Shown: positions 12,708-21,943, numbered from the stretch's first letter. The stretch: 64,000 nt of DNA from Marilutibacter aestuarii (GCF_006546775.1 NZ_VICE01000096.1:22138-86137); one strand, 5' to 3'. The notes: generated from the letters alone by a model not told the origin. Numbers and translations: made by a program.

Positions 12708-13297
12708 GGCGCGCGCGCCGCGAACGTCGCGGTCGCGGCCAGGCTGGCGAACCACAGCACGAATGCCAGGCGCTGGGCGGCGCCCACCGGCACCAGGCCC
12801 GGCAGCAGCAGCGCCGCGACCGGCACCAGCAGGGCCGCCAGCGCGAGCGGCCAACGCAACGCGCGCAGCGCCGGTACCCGTCCGACGCCCGACGCCAGCA
12901 ACAGCGCACCCGGGGCGAACGCCACCCACCACAGCGACCAGGCGGCCGCGTGGTGCCGGTTGGCCTCGGCGACCACGCTCGAGGCGTCCAGCGCGAACAG
13001 CCCCTGCCCGGCGAAGGCCAGCGCCGACAACAGCCACAGCGCCAGTCCCACCCGGAGCGGCCAGGCAGCGGTATCGCGGCCGCCACGCAACGCGAACATG
13101 GCGACGGCCAGCAGCAGTCCGGGCACCACGAAGGCCAGGAGGTTGAAGGCCAGGGCGCGTGCATCCCCGCTTGCTCCCAGCAGGGCCGGCGCGTGGCGCC
13201 AGTGCGAGTAGCCTTCGAGCGCGGCGCCAAAGCCCGCCAACGCGAGCACGAACAGGGCCAGGGCCGCCCAGGCCATGCGATGCGCATGTCGAACCAT
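12698..13297 (-). CDS. DUF998-like integral membrane protein
   Basis: A 199-residue very hydrophobic protein with about six transmembrane helices (for example LAFNLLAFVVPGLLLAVAMFAL and WPLALAALLVPVAALLLPG). The order of helices and the polar loop EGYSHWRHAPALLGASGD resemble DUF998 proteins, whose function is unknown. The ATG at 13297 has GGAGG nine bases upstream, which fixes the start. The C-terminus converges on, and overlaps by ten bases, the end of the SemiSWEET-like gene. Confidence 0.72.
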   Translation of the reverse strand: MVRHAHRMAWAALALFVLALAGFGAALEGYSHWRHAPALLGASGDARALAFNLLAFVVPGLLLAVAMFALRGGRDTAAWPLRVGLALWLLSALAFAGQGLFALDASSVVAEANRHHAAAWSLWWVAFAPGALLLASGVGRVPALRALRWPLALAALLVPVAALLLPGLVPVGAAQRLAFVLWFASLAATATFAARAPQP

Positions 13298-13494
13298 GGA
13301 AACGCCTCCAGATGAATGCCGGCCCGCCCGGGCACGGCGGCGCTTGCGCGACGCGCCGCCCATGGGCACGGGAGGGCGATAATCTACACCCCTGCCCTGT
13401 ACCCTGCGTGCCAATGCGTCGCCCGCGTGCCCGCCGGGATTGGAATGCGCCGGCACCGCCACCATGTCGGGCGCAACGCTCACCGGAAGCCGCC

Positions 13495-14385
13495 ATGACC
13501 CCCGACACGACCGCGCCTGCCCACGTCTTCGACGCCACCACCGAGGCCTTCGAGGCCGACGTCCTGCAGAAGTCACTGCAGACACCGGTCCTGATCGACT
13601 TCTGGGCCGAGTGGTGCGGCCCGTGCAAGACCCTGGGCCCCATCCTCGAGAAGCTCGCCGACGCCTACAACGGCGCCTTCCTGCTGGCCAAGGTCGATGT
13701 CGACAAGGAGCAGCAACTGGCGGCGGCCTTCCAGGTGCGTTCGATCCCGACCCTGTTCCTGGTCAAGGGCGGCCAGGTCGTGGACGCCGTGCCGGGCGCG
13801 CTGACCGAGGGCCAGATGCGCGAACTCCTCGCCCACCACGGCATCGAGCCCGCCGCGCCCACGCTCGAAGGCATTCCCTCCGGGCCCGAGGTCGAGTCCG
13901 TGGCCGCGCCGGTCGACCCGCAGGCGGAGGTCGCGCGCCTCCGGGGCGAAGTCGCCGCACAGCCGGACCAGGACGCGCTCAAGCTCGACCTCGCCCTGGC
14001 CCTGCTGCGCACCGGCGAGACCGCGGAAGCCGAATGCCTGCTCGACGGTCTGCCGGCCAACCTCGCCACCGACGACCGGACCGTCAATGCGCGGGCCCGC
14101 CTGGGTTTCGCCGCCACCGTCAAGGACGCACCGCCGGCGGAGGCGCTGCGGGCGGCGATCGAGGCCGACCCGGCCGACCTCAAGGCGCGCCACCTGCTCG
14201 GCACGCGCCTGCTCGTCGCCGGCGAGGCCGAGGCAGCGCTGGAGCAGTTCATCGAGATGCTGGCCCGCGACCGCGACTTCGACGGCGGCCTGCCGCGCAA
14301 GGCCCTGATCGATGCCTTCCGCGTCATCGACGACGCCGCCCTGGTGGGGCGCTACCGCCGCCGGATGTCCTCGCTGCTGTTCTGA
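13495..14385 (+). CDS. cnoX: CnoX-like thioredoxin with tetratricopeptide tail
   Basis: A 296-residue protein: a thioredoxin domain at about residues 9-115 with an intact active site (FWAEWCGPCKTL) and the cis-proline segment RSIPTLFLV, followed by a helical TPR-like region (LALALLRTGETAEAECLLDG). This is the CnoX/YbbN architecture, a chaperedoxin that holds unfolding proteins and protects them from over-oxidation before passing them to GroEL. E. coli CnoX lacks the full CXXC, whereas this one has CGPC, so it should also be redox active. The start follows a GGAAGCC stretch. Confidence 0.85.
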   Translation: MTPDTTAPAHVFDATTEAFEADVLQKSLQTPVLIDFWAEWCGPCKTLGPILEKLADAYNGAFLLAKVDVDKEQQLAAAFQVRSIPTLFLVKGGQVVDAVPGALTEGQMRELLAHHGIEPAAPTLEGIPSGPEVESVAAPVDPQAEVARLRGEVAAQPDQDALKLDLALALLRTGETAEAECLLDGLPANLATDDRTVNARARLGFAATVKDAPPAEALRAAIEADPADLKARHLLGTRLLVAGEAEAALEQFIEMLARDRDFDGGLPRKALIDAFRVIDDAALVGRYRRRMSSLLF

Positions 14386-14450
14386 CGGTGGTCGGGGATG
14401 GGCAATCGCGTGGCGGGTCGCGACTGGCGCGATCGGGCGACATCGAGGTT

Positions 14451-14475
14451 TTGACAATACGCCACCGTATGTCAA
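14451..14475. promoter_or_regulatory. Inverted repeat, operator-like, overlapping a TTGACA
   Basis: TTGACAATACG - CCAC - CGTATGTCAA is an inverted repeat whose right arm matches the left except for one extra A. The left arm contains a perfect -35 hexamer. It lies 30 bases before the ATG of the DUF4442 gene in an AT-richer patch. The size resembles TetR-type operators; no such regulator is encoded nearby. Confidence 0.4.
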
Positions 14476-14505
14476 TCTGATGGCCCGCCTTGCCCGTCCT
14501 CCGCG

Positions 14506-14979
14506 ATGAACGCCCGCCTGCTCCGCCACGTCCTCAATTTCTGGCCGCCGTTCCTGTTCAGCGGCGTCCACGTGCGCGCCATCGACGCCGACTACCGCCA
14601 TGCCTCGGTGGAGTTGCGCCTGCGCCCCTGGAACCGCAATTACGTGGGCACGCATTTCGGCGGCAGCCTGTTCGCGATGACGGATCCGTTCTGGATGCTG
14701 CTGGCGATGAACGCCCTGGGCCGTGACTACATCGTCTGGGACAAGGCCGGCGAGATCGAATTCGTCAGACCCGGACGCAGCCACGTGCAGGCACGCTTCG
14801 ACCTCGACGAGACCACCCTGCAGGCCCTGCGCGATGCCACCGCAGGCGGCGAAAAGCTGCTGCACTGGTTCGACACCGACGTCGTCGATGACGCCGGCGA
14901 GGTCGTCGCCCGGGTGCGCAAGCAGCTGTACATCCGTCGCAAGAGACGCGCCCGGCCGGTCGCCGACGCTACTGGCTGA
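14506..14979 (+). CDS. DUF4442 hotdog-fold protein
   Basis: A 157-residue protein with the DUF4442 pattern: NFWPPFLFSGVHV at the start, then the hotdog core RPWNRNYVGTHFGGSLFAMTD and VWDKAGEIEFVRPG. The family is related to PaaI/YiiD thioesterases and is thought to act on acyl-CoA or related thioesters, though activity is seldom shown. The last 11 bases overlap the end of the converging hypothetical gene. An inverted repeat sits in the upstream region, so its expression may be controlled by a repressor. Confidence 0.83.
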   Translation: MNARLLRHVLNFWPPFLFSGVHVRAIDADYRHASVELRLRPWNRNYVGTHFGGSLFAMTDPFWMLLAMNALGRDYIVWDKAGEIEFVRPGRSHVQARFDLDETTLQALRDATAGGEKLLHWFDTDVVDDAGEVVARVRKQLYIRRKRRARPVADATG

Positions 14980-16312
14980 CCGGCACCTGCCAGGTGGCCG
15001 GCCCCCGATTGGAGTAGAGGCGGAAGCCGAGCGTCCGTCCGTCGCCGCCAGGCTGCAGCTCGCGTCCGGGACTGCGCAGTGCGGCCGGACGCAAGGCCAG
15101 CCGTGCCTCGAGCGGTAACGGGTCGGACTCGCTCGACCGGAGCCACAGCAGGGTGGCCATCAGGCGCATCCGCATCAGGTGGTCCTGGCCGCGGCGGTGG
15201 TAATCGTCATAGGCAGGCGCCGCAATGGACGTGAGGATGCAGCCCAGGACGTTGGCCACGCACTCGGTCTCGAAGCCGTCCGCCAACGGCGCGCGAGTGA
15301 ATGCCTCGTCCTGTGACAGCCGACGGGACGCATGCTCGTCGCAGGCCCGGGCATGGAACCGGGCCAGGCGTCCGCGCGAAGCCTCGGCGTCGTACGTGAA
15401 GAAGGCATGCCAGGGTAGCGGCTCGCCCCCCAAAGACCCATCCGTCATCAGGTGACCGCTGACCAGCCGGAACTCGCCTTTCATCGCTTCGCAGACCGAG
15501 GCCTCCCCGACGTCGGGCGCGGCGAAGGCGACCCGGCAGGAATCGGTGATGGCCGCCCGGCGGTCCCTGGCCAGCATGGCAGCGAACAGGCGCGAGGCGC
15601 CGTCATGGACCCGCTCGGCGACCATGCTGACGACGAGCGAGTCAGAGTTCGCCACCAGCGGCCGCCATGCCGACGCCACCTCGCACACGGCATCCAGGCC
15701 CGCCTCGACGTCCCCCCGGTCGTACTGCAGGGCCGCCCAGGTGAGCGCCGCCCGGGGCACACTTGCCAGATGCGCCGGGAACGGCGCATCCACGCGTGGG
15801 GGAAAGGCGTTGCGATAGTAGCCATACTCCGCCAGAGCCGCGACCTGGGCATGCATCGCCTGCAAGCGTGCTTCCTGGCCAGCCAGGGGTTCCCGGTGCC
15901 GCCGCACATGCGCCAGGCAGTCCTGGTCGAAGTCGCACCAGGCATCGTCGCGCCCGCCCTTCGGGACAAGGACCGGATAGTCCGTCGAAGCGCCGCTGGC
16001 GAAGTTTTCCACCGTCTCGTCGCCTTCCAGCGCCGCGACGTTGCGCTCGAAGCGTTGGACGTCGTCCGCAGCGGCCGCCTCGATCCGGCCCGCGGGTACG
16101 TCGTAGCCAAGCAACCAGACGGCCGCGAATGCATTCTCGCCTTCGACCTCGGCAGGCAGCTCCATCATCTTCACGAGGCCCTGTCGTTCAGCGCTGCGCC
16201 CCTGCTGCCGCGCCAACAGGAACATCGCGGCCGCCGCCAGGAACGCGAACAGCAACGCCCCGCCCACCCACTTCCCCCACTGCGCCATCCCGGCCTCCAA
16301 AATCCAATCCAC
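14969..16312 (-). CDS. Unrecognised membrane-anchored protein
   Basis: A 447-residue protein I cannot assign. It has one N-terminal transmembrane helix (GGALLFAFLAAAAMFLLA) and a large, probably periplasmic, mostly helical domain with conserved-looking Trp and several Cys (WCDFDQDCLAHV, CEVASAW, TDSCRVAF, ECVANVLGC), which could form disulfides. The pattern of repeated short helices recalls uncharacterised proteins of Lysobacteraceae. An internal ATG at 16288 is an alternative start. It is divergent from the kinase-FGE gene across about 130 bases, which suggests, but does not prove, a shared role. Confidence 0.68.
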   Translation of the reverse strand: MDWILEAGMAQWGKWVGGALLFAFLAAAAMFLLARQQGRSAERQGLVKMMELPAEVEGENAFAAVWLLGYDVPAGRIEAAAADDVQRFERNVAALEGDETVENFASGASTDYPVLVPKGGRDDAWCDFDQDCLAHVRRHREPLAGQEARLQAMHAQVAALAEYGYYRNAFPPRVDAPFPAHLASVPRAALTWAALQYDRGDVEAGLDAVCEVASAWRPLVANSDSLVVSMVAERVHDGASRLFAAMLARDRRAAITDSCRVAFAAPDVGEASVCEAMKGEFRLVSGHLMTDGSLGGEPLPWHAFFTYDAEASRGRLARFHARACDEHASRRLSQDEAFTRAPLADGFETECVANVLGCILTSIAAPAYDDYHRRGQDHLMRMRLMATLLWLRSSESDPLPLEARLALRPAALRSPGRELQPGGDGRTLGFRLYSNRGPATWQVPVSQ

Positions 16313-16443
16313 ATCAAGCGATCAATTTGATCGCCATCCCAATTTGAGGATGCACTCCCCGCAGGCTGAACAGGGCCAGGAGCCAAGCGCGCCCGAGACG
16401 CATTGTTGGCGGTATGCTCGACTCCTCGCAACAGGGGGCGGGA

Positions 16444-18438
16444 ATGTCGTCGCACGCAACCAGCACTGAAATCGGATCGGTCCCGTTCCCGGAAATCCAG
16501 GGCTACCGGCTGCTGCGCGTGCTCAACCACGGTTCCGCATCGACGGTCTACCTGGGCGAGCAGGAATCGCTCGCGCGCGAAGTCGCGATCAAGGTGATGC
16601 TGCCGCAGGCGCTCAGCGACGAAGTCAGCCGTCGTCGCTTCGAGAACGAAGTGCGCACCATCGCCCGGCTCGAGCATCCCCATGTGGTCACCATCCACGA
16701 GGTCGGACGCACCAAGGGCGGCCTGCCCTACTATGCGATGCCCTACATGCCGCGCGGCCACCTGGGCCAGCGCAGCTTCCGCAAGCAGGTCGCCGTGGGC
16801 GACGAGCGCCGGGTGCTGGAGATCGTCCGTGCCCTGCTGTCGGCCCTGGAGTACGCGCACGGCCACGGCGTCGTCCATCGCGACGTCAAGGCCGAGAACG
16901 TCCTGTTCGACGACTCCGACCGCCCGCTGCTGGCCGACTTCGGCATTGCCCTGCGGCGCGGTTACGGCCCGCGTGTCACCGCCACCGGCATGGCCGTGGG
17001 CAGCACCGCCTACATGGCACCCGAGCAGGCGCGCGGCGAGGACGTCGACGGTCGCGCCGACCTCTACAGCCTCGCCGTGCTGTTGTGGGAGCTGTTGACC
17101 GGCGCTTTGCCCTACCAGGCGTCCGATGCGCTGTCGATGGCGGTCATGCATGCCAAGGACCCCATCCCCAAGCTGCCGATGCGCCTGCGCCACTGGCAGC
17201 GCTTCATGAACCGCGCGCTCGCCAAGGCGCCTTCCGCGCGTTTCCAGGACGTCGCCCAGATGCGCGAAGCGATCGAACGCGTGCAGACGCGCAGCGCGTT
17301 GCCGGGTGTCGCCGTGCTGCACGGCCTCGGCGAGGGCTTCCGACGGCATCGCGTCGCCCTGGCCGCGGGCGCTGCAGCGCTGGTGGTGGTGGTGGCGCTG
17401 GCAGGCCTGCTGCGCGACGGGGGCGAGGGCTTCTTCGTCGCCGAGAAGCCGCTCGAGGCCGCGCCGCCGCCGCCCGACCCCACCGAATCGATGCTCCGCC
17501 CGCTGCCCGAGGCGCCGATCCAGGTCGCCCTGGAAAGTGCGCGGCGCCAACTCGACGCGCGCAACCTGACCGCTCCCGAGGGCGACAACGCATACGCCAC
17601 GCTGCTGGAAGCATGGCGCCTGGAGCCGGACAACAGCAACGTCCACGGCCTGCTGGGCGAACTGGACGGCGCGCTGTCGGCCGAACTGCTCGACCACCTC
17701 CAGGCCGGTCGCTTCGAACGTGCCCGCGACTACCAGCAACGGCTGGCGGAACTGGAAAGCGAAACGGGCATGCTCGACGTCGCCGCCGCGCGCAAGCGGC
17801 AACAGCGGGTCGCAGGCGCCCTGGACAGGCACGTGAACGATGCCGTCTCCCGTAACGACCGCCCGACCGCGCGCCGCGTCGCCGCCCTGGCCCCTGACTT
17901 CGACCTGCCGCGCAGCGAATCGGCGCGCCTGCTCGCGCTCGCCGAAGCGCCCATCGAGGACGATGCCGGCGAGACCGTCGCGGACGCGGGCGGCGCCCAT
18001 CGCATCGAGCTCCAGCCGGTGACCGTGGCCGATTACACCCGCTTCGCCGAAGCCACCGGCCGCAAGCCCGCGCTGTGCCGCGAGCGCGCGTCCCTGCTGC
18101 GCGTGCTCAACCCGCGCAACTTCAAGGACCCCGGCTTCAGCCAGGACCCGGGGGCGCCCGTCGTCTGCGTATCCATGGCCGACGCCGAGGCCTATGCGCG
18201 CTGGCTGGGCCGCCGCGATGGCCACCAGTACCGATTGCCGACGGTGCAGGAATCTGCCACGCGCGCCGCGTCGATGCCCGGCGGGCGCGCACTGTCGCTC
18301 TGGCAGCGCGACTGCGGCAAGGATTGCAACCAGCGCCAGGTGCGGGGCACCTCCTGGCGCAGCGACCGGAGCGAACGCCTGCTGCAGTCCGACCGCGGCT
18401 ATGACGACGTCGGCTTCCGCCTGACCCGCACCGACTGA
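16444..18438 (+). CDS. Membrane Ser/Thr protein kinase fused to an FGE/SUMF1-type domain
   Basis: A 664-residue protein. Residues about 17-280 form a Hanks-type kinase with VAIK lysine, FENEVRTIARLEH, HRDVKAENVLF, LLADFGIAL and MAPEQARGE all intact; the glycine loop is degenerate (NHGSAS in place of GxGxxG). A transmembrane helix follows at about 301-322 (LAAGAAALVVVVALAGLL), then a periplasmic helical region, then an FGE/sulfatase-modifying-factor domain from about 515 (VTVADYTRFAEATGRKP, VVCVSMADAEAYARWLGRR, YDDVGFRLTR). AGGGGG five bases upstream favours the ATG at 16444; one at 16414 is possible. The FGE half probably senses or binds a ligand and does not act as a catalyst. Confidence 0.85.
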   Translation: MSSHATSTEIGSVPFPEIQGYRLLRVLNHGSASTVYLGEQESLAREVAIKVMLPQALSDEVSRRRFENEVRTIARLEHPHVVTIHEVGRTKGGLPYYAMPYMPRGHLGQRSFRKQVAVGDERRVLEIVRALLSALEYAHGHGVVHRDVKAENVLFDDSDRPLLADFGIALRRGYGPRVTATGMAVGSTAYMAPEQARGEDVDGRADLYSLAVLLWELLTGALPYQASDALSMAVMHAKDPIPKLPMRLRHWQRFMNRALAKAPSARFQDVAQMREAIERVQTRSALPGVAVLHGLGEGFRRHRVALAAGAAALVVVVALAGLLRDGGEGFFVAEKPLEAAPPPPDPTESMLRPLPEAPIQVALESARRQLDARNLTAPEGDNAYATLLEAWRLEPDNSNVHGLLGELDGALSAELLDHLQAGRFERARDYQQRLAELESETGMLDVAAARKRQQRVAGALDRHVNDAVSRNDRPTARRVAALAPDFDLPRSESARLLALAEAPIEDDAGETVADAGGAHRIELQPVTVADYTRFAEATGRKPALCRERASLLRVLNPRNFKDPGFSQDPGAPVVCVSMADAEAYARWLGRRDGHQYRLPTVQESATRAASMPGGRALSLWQRDCGKDCNQRQVRGTSWRSDRSERLLQSDRGYDDVGFRLTRTD

Positions 18439-18491
18439 GGCGCCGCCCCGGCGCCGTACTCCGGCGCGGTCGCCCCACGTACAATCCGCGG

Positions 18492-19166
18492 ATGCGCCTC
18501 CAGACCCTGCAACGCTTGTTCCTCACCGGCCTGCTCACCCTGCTGCCCCTGTGGCTGACCTGGGTGGTGGTGAAGTTCGTCTTCGTGTTGCTGACCGATG
18601 TCAGCAAGCCCCTGGTCGGGCCCGTCCTGGCCCAGGTCGCCGCGTCCGCGCCGCAGACCCTGGGCTGGATGGACGACCCGTGGGTCATCACCGTGCTCGC
18701 CCTGCTGGCCACGCTCGGCGTCATCCTGCTGTCGGGGGTCATGGCGCGTCGCGTCTTCGGCCAGCGGATGCTGCGCTGGATGGAGTCGCTGATCCAGCGC
18801 ATCCCGTTCGCCAGCACCATCTATGGCAGCGCGCGCAAACTGCTCGACATCCTGCAGACCAAGCCCGACGGCACCCAGCGCGTGGTCCTGGTGGACTTCC
18901 CGCACACCGAGATGAAGTCGATCGGCTTCGTCACCCGCGTCCTCAAGGAACAGGGCACCGGGCGCGAGCTCGCCGCGGTGTACGTGCCCACCACGCCCAA
19001 CCCCACGTCCGGCTACCTGGAGATCGTGCCCGTCGAGAAGATCACGCCGACCGACTGGACCGTGGACCAGGCGATGAGCTTCATCATCTCCGGCGGCGCC
19101 GTCTCGCCCGAGTCCATTCCCTTCAGCCCACCGCCGGCGGCGCCCGCGGGAGCGGCGGGATCGTGA
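18492..19166 (+). CDS. DUF502 inner-membrane protein
   Basis: A 224-residue protein with two transmembrane helices near the N-terminus (LFLTGLLTLLPLWLTWVVV and VITVLALLATLGVILLSGV) and the DUF502 core: RIPFASTIYGSARKLLD, VVLVDFPHTEMKSIGFVT and VYVPTTPNPTSGYL. The family is widespread in bacteria and of unknown function. Its stop overlaps the GTG start of the queuosine-precursor transporter (GTGA), so the two are translated together. Confidence 0.88.
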   Translation: MRLQTLQRLFLTGLLTLLPLWLTWVVVKFVFVLLTDVSKPLVGPVLAQVAASAPQTLGWMDDPWVITVLALLATLGVILLSGVMARRVFGQRMLRWMESLIQRIPFASTIYGSARKLLDILQTKPDGTQRVVLVDFPHTEMKSIGFVTRVLKEQGTGRELAAVYVPTTPNPTSGYLEIVPVEKITPTDWTVDQAMSFIISGGAVSPESIPFSPPPAAPAGAAGS

Positions 19167-19933
19167 CGCGACCGCTGCTGGAGGACCGCGCCACGCGACT
19201 GTTCATCGTCCTGGCGGCGTTCTTCTGCGCCAATGCGTTGTTGGCGGAGTTCATCGGGGTCAAGATCTTCGCGCTCGAGGACACGCTGGGCATCGCGCCG
19301 CTGCAGTGGAACCTGTTCGGGCAGACCGGCTCGCTGAGCTTCACCGCCGGCACCCTGCTCTGGCCGGTGGTGTTCCTGATGACCGACGTCATCAACGAAT
19401 TCTTCGGCCGCCGTGGGGTCCGCTTCATCTCCTGGCTGGCGGTGGGCCTGATCTGCTACGGCTTCCTCTTCGCCTTCGCCGCGATCGCGCTGGCGCCCGC
19501 GCAATGGTGGGTGGTCGCGGCCCGGCCACAGGGCGTGGACGACTACCAGGCCGCGTTCGCCGCGGTCTTCGGCCAGGGGCTTTGGACCATCGCCGGCTCA
19601 CTGGTGGCCTTCCTGCTCGGCCAGCTGATCGACGTGGCCGTCTTCCATCGCATCCGCCGCGCGACCGGCGAACGCTGGGTATGGCTCCGCGCGACCGGCT
19701 CGACCGCGGTATCGCAGCTGGTGGACAGTTTCGTGGTGCTCTACATCGCCTTCGTCCTGGGCCCCCAGAAGTGGCCGACCTCGCTGTTCATGGCGGTGAG
19801 CACGATCAACTACGCCTACAAGATGCTCGCGGCCGTCGCGATGATCCCGCTGATCTACCTGCTGCGCGCCGGCATCATCCGCTACCTGGGGCGCGAGCGC
19901 GCGGACCGGCTGCGCGAACACGCCAGCGCCTGA
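19163..19933 (+). CDS. Queuosine precursor transporter (YhhQ family)
   Basis: A 256-residue protein with about seven transmembrane helices and the family motifs MTDVINEFFGRRGVR, VSQLVDSFVVLYIAF and STINYAYKMLAAVAMIPLIY. YhhQ/QPTR proteins import the queuosine precursors preQ0 or preQ1 across the inner membrane. The start is GTG at 19163, with AGCGGCGGGA just before it and a four-base overlap with DUF502. tgt and queA, the tRNA-modification steps that use such precursors, lie 25 kb downstream in this window. Confidence 0.88.
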   Translation: MTRPLLEDRATRLFIVLAAFFCANALLAEFIGVKIFALEDTLGIAPLQWNLFGQTGSLSFTAGTLLWPVVFLMTDVINEFFGRRGVRFISWLAVGLICYGFLFAFAAIALAPAQWWVVAARPQGVDDYQAAFAAVFGQGLWTIAGSLVAFLLGQLIDVAVFHRIRRATGERWVWLRATGSTAVSQLVDSFVVLYIAFVLGPQKWPTSLFMAVSTINYAYKMLAAVAMIPLIYLLRAGIIRYLGRERADRLREHASA

Positions 19934-20090
19934 CGACGGCGGCGACGCGCGCCGGCATGACCATCGGCCCATGCCCTTTGCCCCGCCATGCAATGATGCT
20001 GGGGCGTTGCGCGCGCCAGGACGGCTCCGCGCCCAGGGCCCCGAAGGATCGCCGGCCCCGTACCCGCCACCCCTCCACAAGGAGTTCCAG

Positions 20091-21935
20091 ATGACCCCGT
20101 CCCGCCTTGCCCGGACCCCGCTGACCGCCGCCCTGGCCGTCGCGATCGCCTTCACTGGCCTGGCCCTGGCGCCGGCCCAGGCCGCCCATGGTCAGGCCGC
20201 CCTCCCGCTCTCGGCGGCGATGGCGACCGATGCCGCGAAGGTCGCCCGGCTCGATGCCCTGTACGAGCAGTACTGGGAGGAAACGCTGGAACTCAACCCG
20301 CTCTCGGCCACCTTCCAGGGCGATCCTCGCTACAACGATCGCCTGCCGAACTTCCTGTCCGAGGAATACCGCCAGAAGTCCCACGACTTCACCACGCGCT
20401 GGCTCAAGACCGTCGAGGACATCGGGCCCGAAGGCCTCGATGGGCAGGCATTGATCAGCTACGAGATGTTCGTGCGCGACCAGAAGAACGAACTCGCCGG
20501 CGAGCAGTTCCCCGGTTGGCAGCAGCCGATCAACCAGTTCTACAACCTCGCCGCCATGGCGGTGCAGCTCGGCTCGGGCACGGGTGCCCAGCCGTTCAAG
20601 ACCGTCGAGGACTACGACAACTGGACCAAGCGCGCCTCGCAGGTGCCGGTGCTGTTCGACCAGGCCATCGCCAACATGAAGGTCGGCGTGGAGAACGGCG
20701 TCGTGCAGCCGCGCGCCCTGATGGAGAAGGTCGTCCCCCAGCTCGACGCGTTGATCAAGGACGATCCCACCCAGACCCTGTTCTGGGGCCCCATCAAGAA
20801 CATGCCCGAGTCCTTCAGCGAGGCCGACCGCACCCGGCTCACCGCCGAGTACAGGGCACTGATCGCCGATACGCTCATGCCGGCCTACAGCGAGCTGCGG
20901 ACCTACATCGTCGACGACTACATGCCGCACACCCGTGAAAGCGCCGGCATGGACGCACTGCCGAACGGTGAGGCCTGGTATGCCTTCAACGCCCGCCAGC
21001 GCACCACCACCGACCTGACCCCGGCGCAGATCCACGACATCGGCCTGTCCGAGGTCAAGCGCATCCACGGCGAGATCCGCGACGTGATGAAGGAGGTCGG
21101 CTTCGAGGGTTCGCTACAGGACTTCTTCCGCTTCATGCAGGACGACCCGCGCTTCAGCTTCGAGACCGAGGACGCGTTGCTGGCCTACTACCGCGGGCTG
21201 GAGGACAAGATCGACGCGCACGTTCCCAAGCTGTTCTCGCTCACGCCGAAGGCGCCTTTCGAGATCCGCCCGGTCGAGCCGTTCCGCGCGCAGTCGGCCG
21301 CCGGCGGCTCGTACATGAGCCCCAGCGAGGACGGCACCCGGCCGGGCATCTTCTACGTCAATACCTACGACCTGCCGACCCGCAAGACCTGGGACGCGGA
21401 GGACCTGTACCTGCACGAGGCCATCCCCGGCCATCACTTCCAGCTCGCGCTGCAGCAGGAACTGACCAACCTGCCGAAGTTCCGTCGCTTCGGCGGCGAG
21501 ACCGCGTTCACCGAAGGCTGGGGCCTGTATGCCGAGTCCCTGGGCAAGGACCTGGGCGTCTACACCGATCCCTACAACTACTTCGGCTACCTGCAGAACG
21601 AGTTGTGGCGCGCCATCCGCCTGGTGGTCGACACCGGCCTGCACAGCAAGGACTGGACCCGCGAGCAGGTGATCAAGTACATGCTCGACAACTCCGCCGA
21701 GAGCGAGACCCAGGCCACCGCCGAGGCCGAGCGCTACATGGCGATCCCGGGCCAGGCGCTGGCGTACAAGATCGGCGAGCTGAAGATCAAGGAACTGCGC
21801 GCACGCGCCGAGAAGGCCTTGGGCGACCGCTTCGACATCCGCGAGTTCCATGCCGAGGTGCTCAAGGACGGTTCGGTGCCGCTGGAAGTCCTGGAAGGCA
21901 AGATCGACCGCTGGATCGCCGCCAAGCAGGGGTGA
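20091..21935 (+). CDS. Secreted DUF885 zinc-peptidase-like protein
   Basis: A 614-residue protein with a Sec signal peptide (LTAALAVAIAFTGLALAPAQA) and the DUF885 family layout. The putative zinc site YLHEAIPGHHFQLAL lies at about residue 440, followed by FTEGWGLYAESLG, which supplies a likely third ligand. Related proteins are annotated as peptidases; a few are reported to hydrolyse peptides, but the substrate here is unknown. AAGGAG eight bases before the ATG fixes the start. Two strong terminators follow the gene. Confidence 0.86.
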   Translation: MTPSRLARTPLTAALAVAIAFTGLALAPAQAAHGQAALPLSAAMATDAAKVARLDALYEQYWEETLELNPLSATFQGDPRYNDRLPNFLSEEYRQKSHDFTTRWLKTVEDIGPEGLDGQALISYEMFVRDQKNELAGEQFPGWQQPINQFYNLAAMAVQLGSGTGAQPFKTVEDYDNWTKRASQVPVLFDQAIANMKVGVENGVVQPRALMEKVVPQLDALIKDDPTQTLFWGPIKNMPESFSEADRTRLTAEYRALIADTLMPAYSELRTYIVDDYMPHTRESAGMDALPNGEAWYAFNARQRTTTDLTPAQIHDIGLSEVKRIHGEIRDVMKEVGFEGSLQDFFRFMQDDPRFSFETEDALLAYYRGLEDKIDAHVPKLFSLTPKAPFEIRPVEPFRAQSAAGGSYMSPSEDGTRPGIFYVNTYDLPTRKTWDAEDLYLHEAIPGHHFQLALQQELTNLPKFRRFGGETAFTEGWGLYAESLGKDLGVYTDPYNYFGYLQNELWRAIRLVVDTGLHSKDWTREQVIKYMLDNSAESETQATAEAERYMAIPGQALAYKIGELKIKELRARAEKALGDRFDIREFHAEVLKDGSVPLEVLEGKIDRWIAAKQG

Positions 21936-21943
21936 TCCCTATC

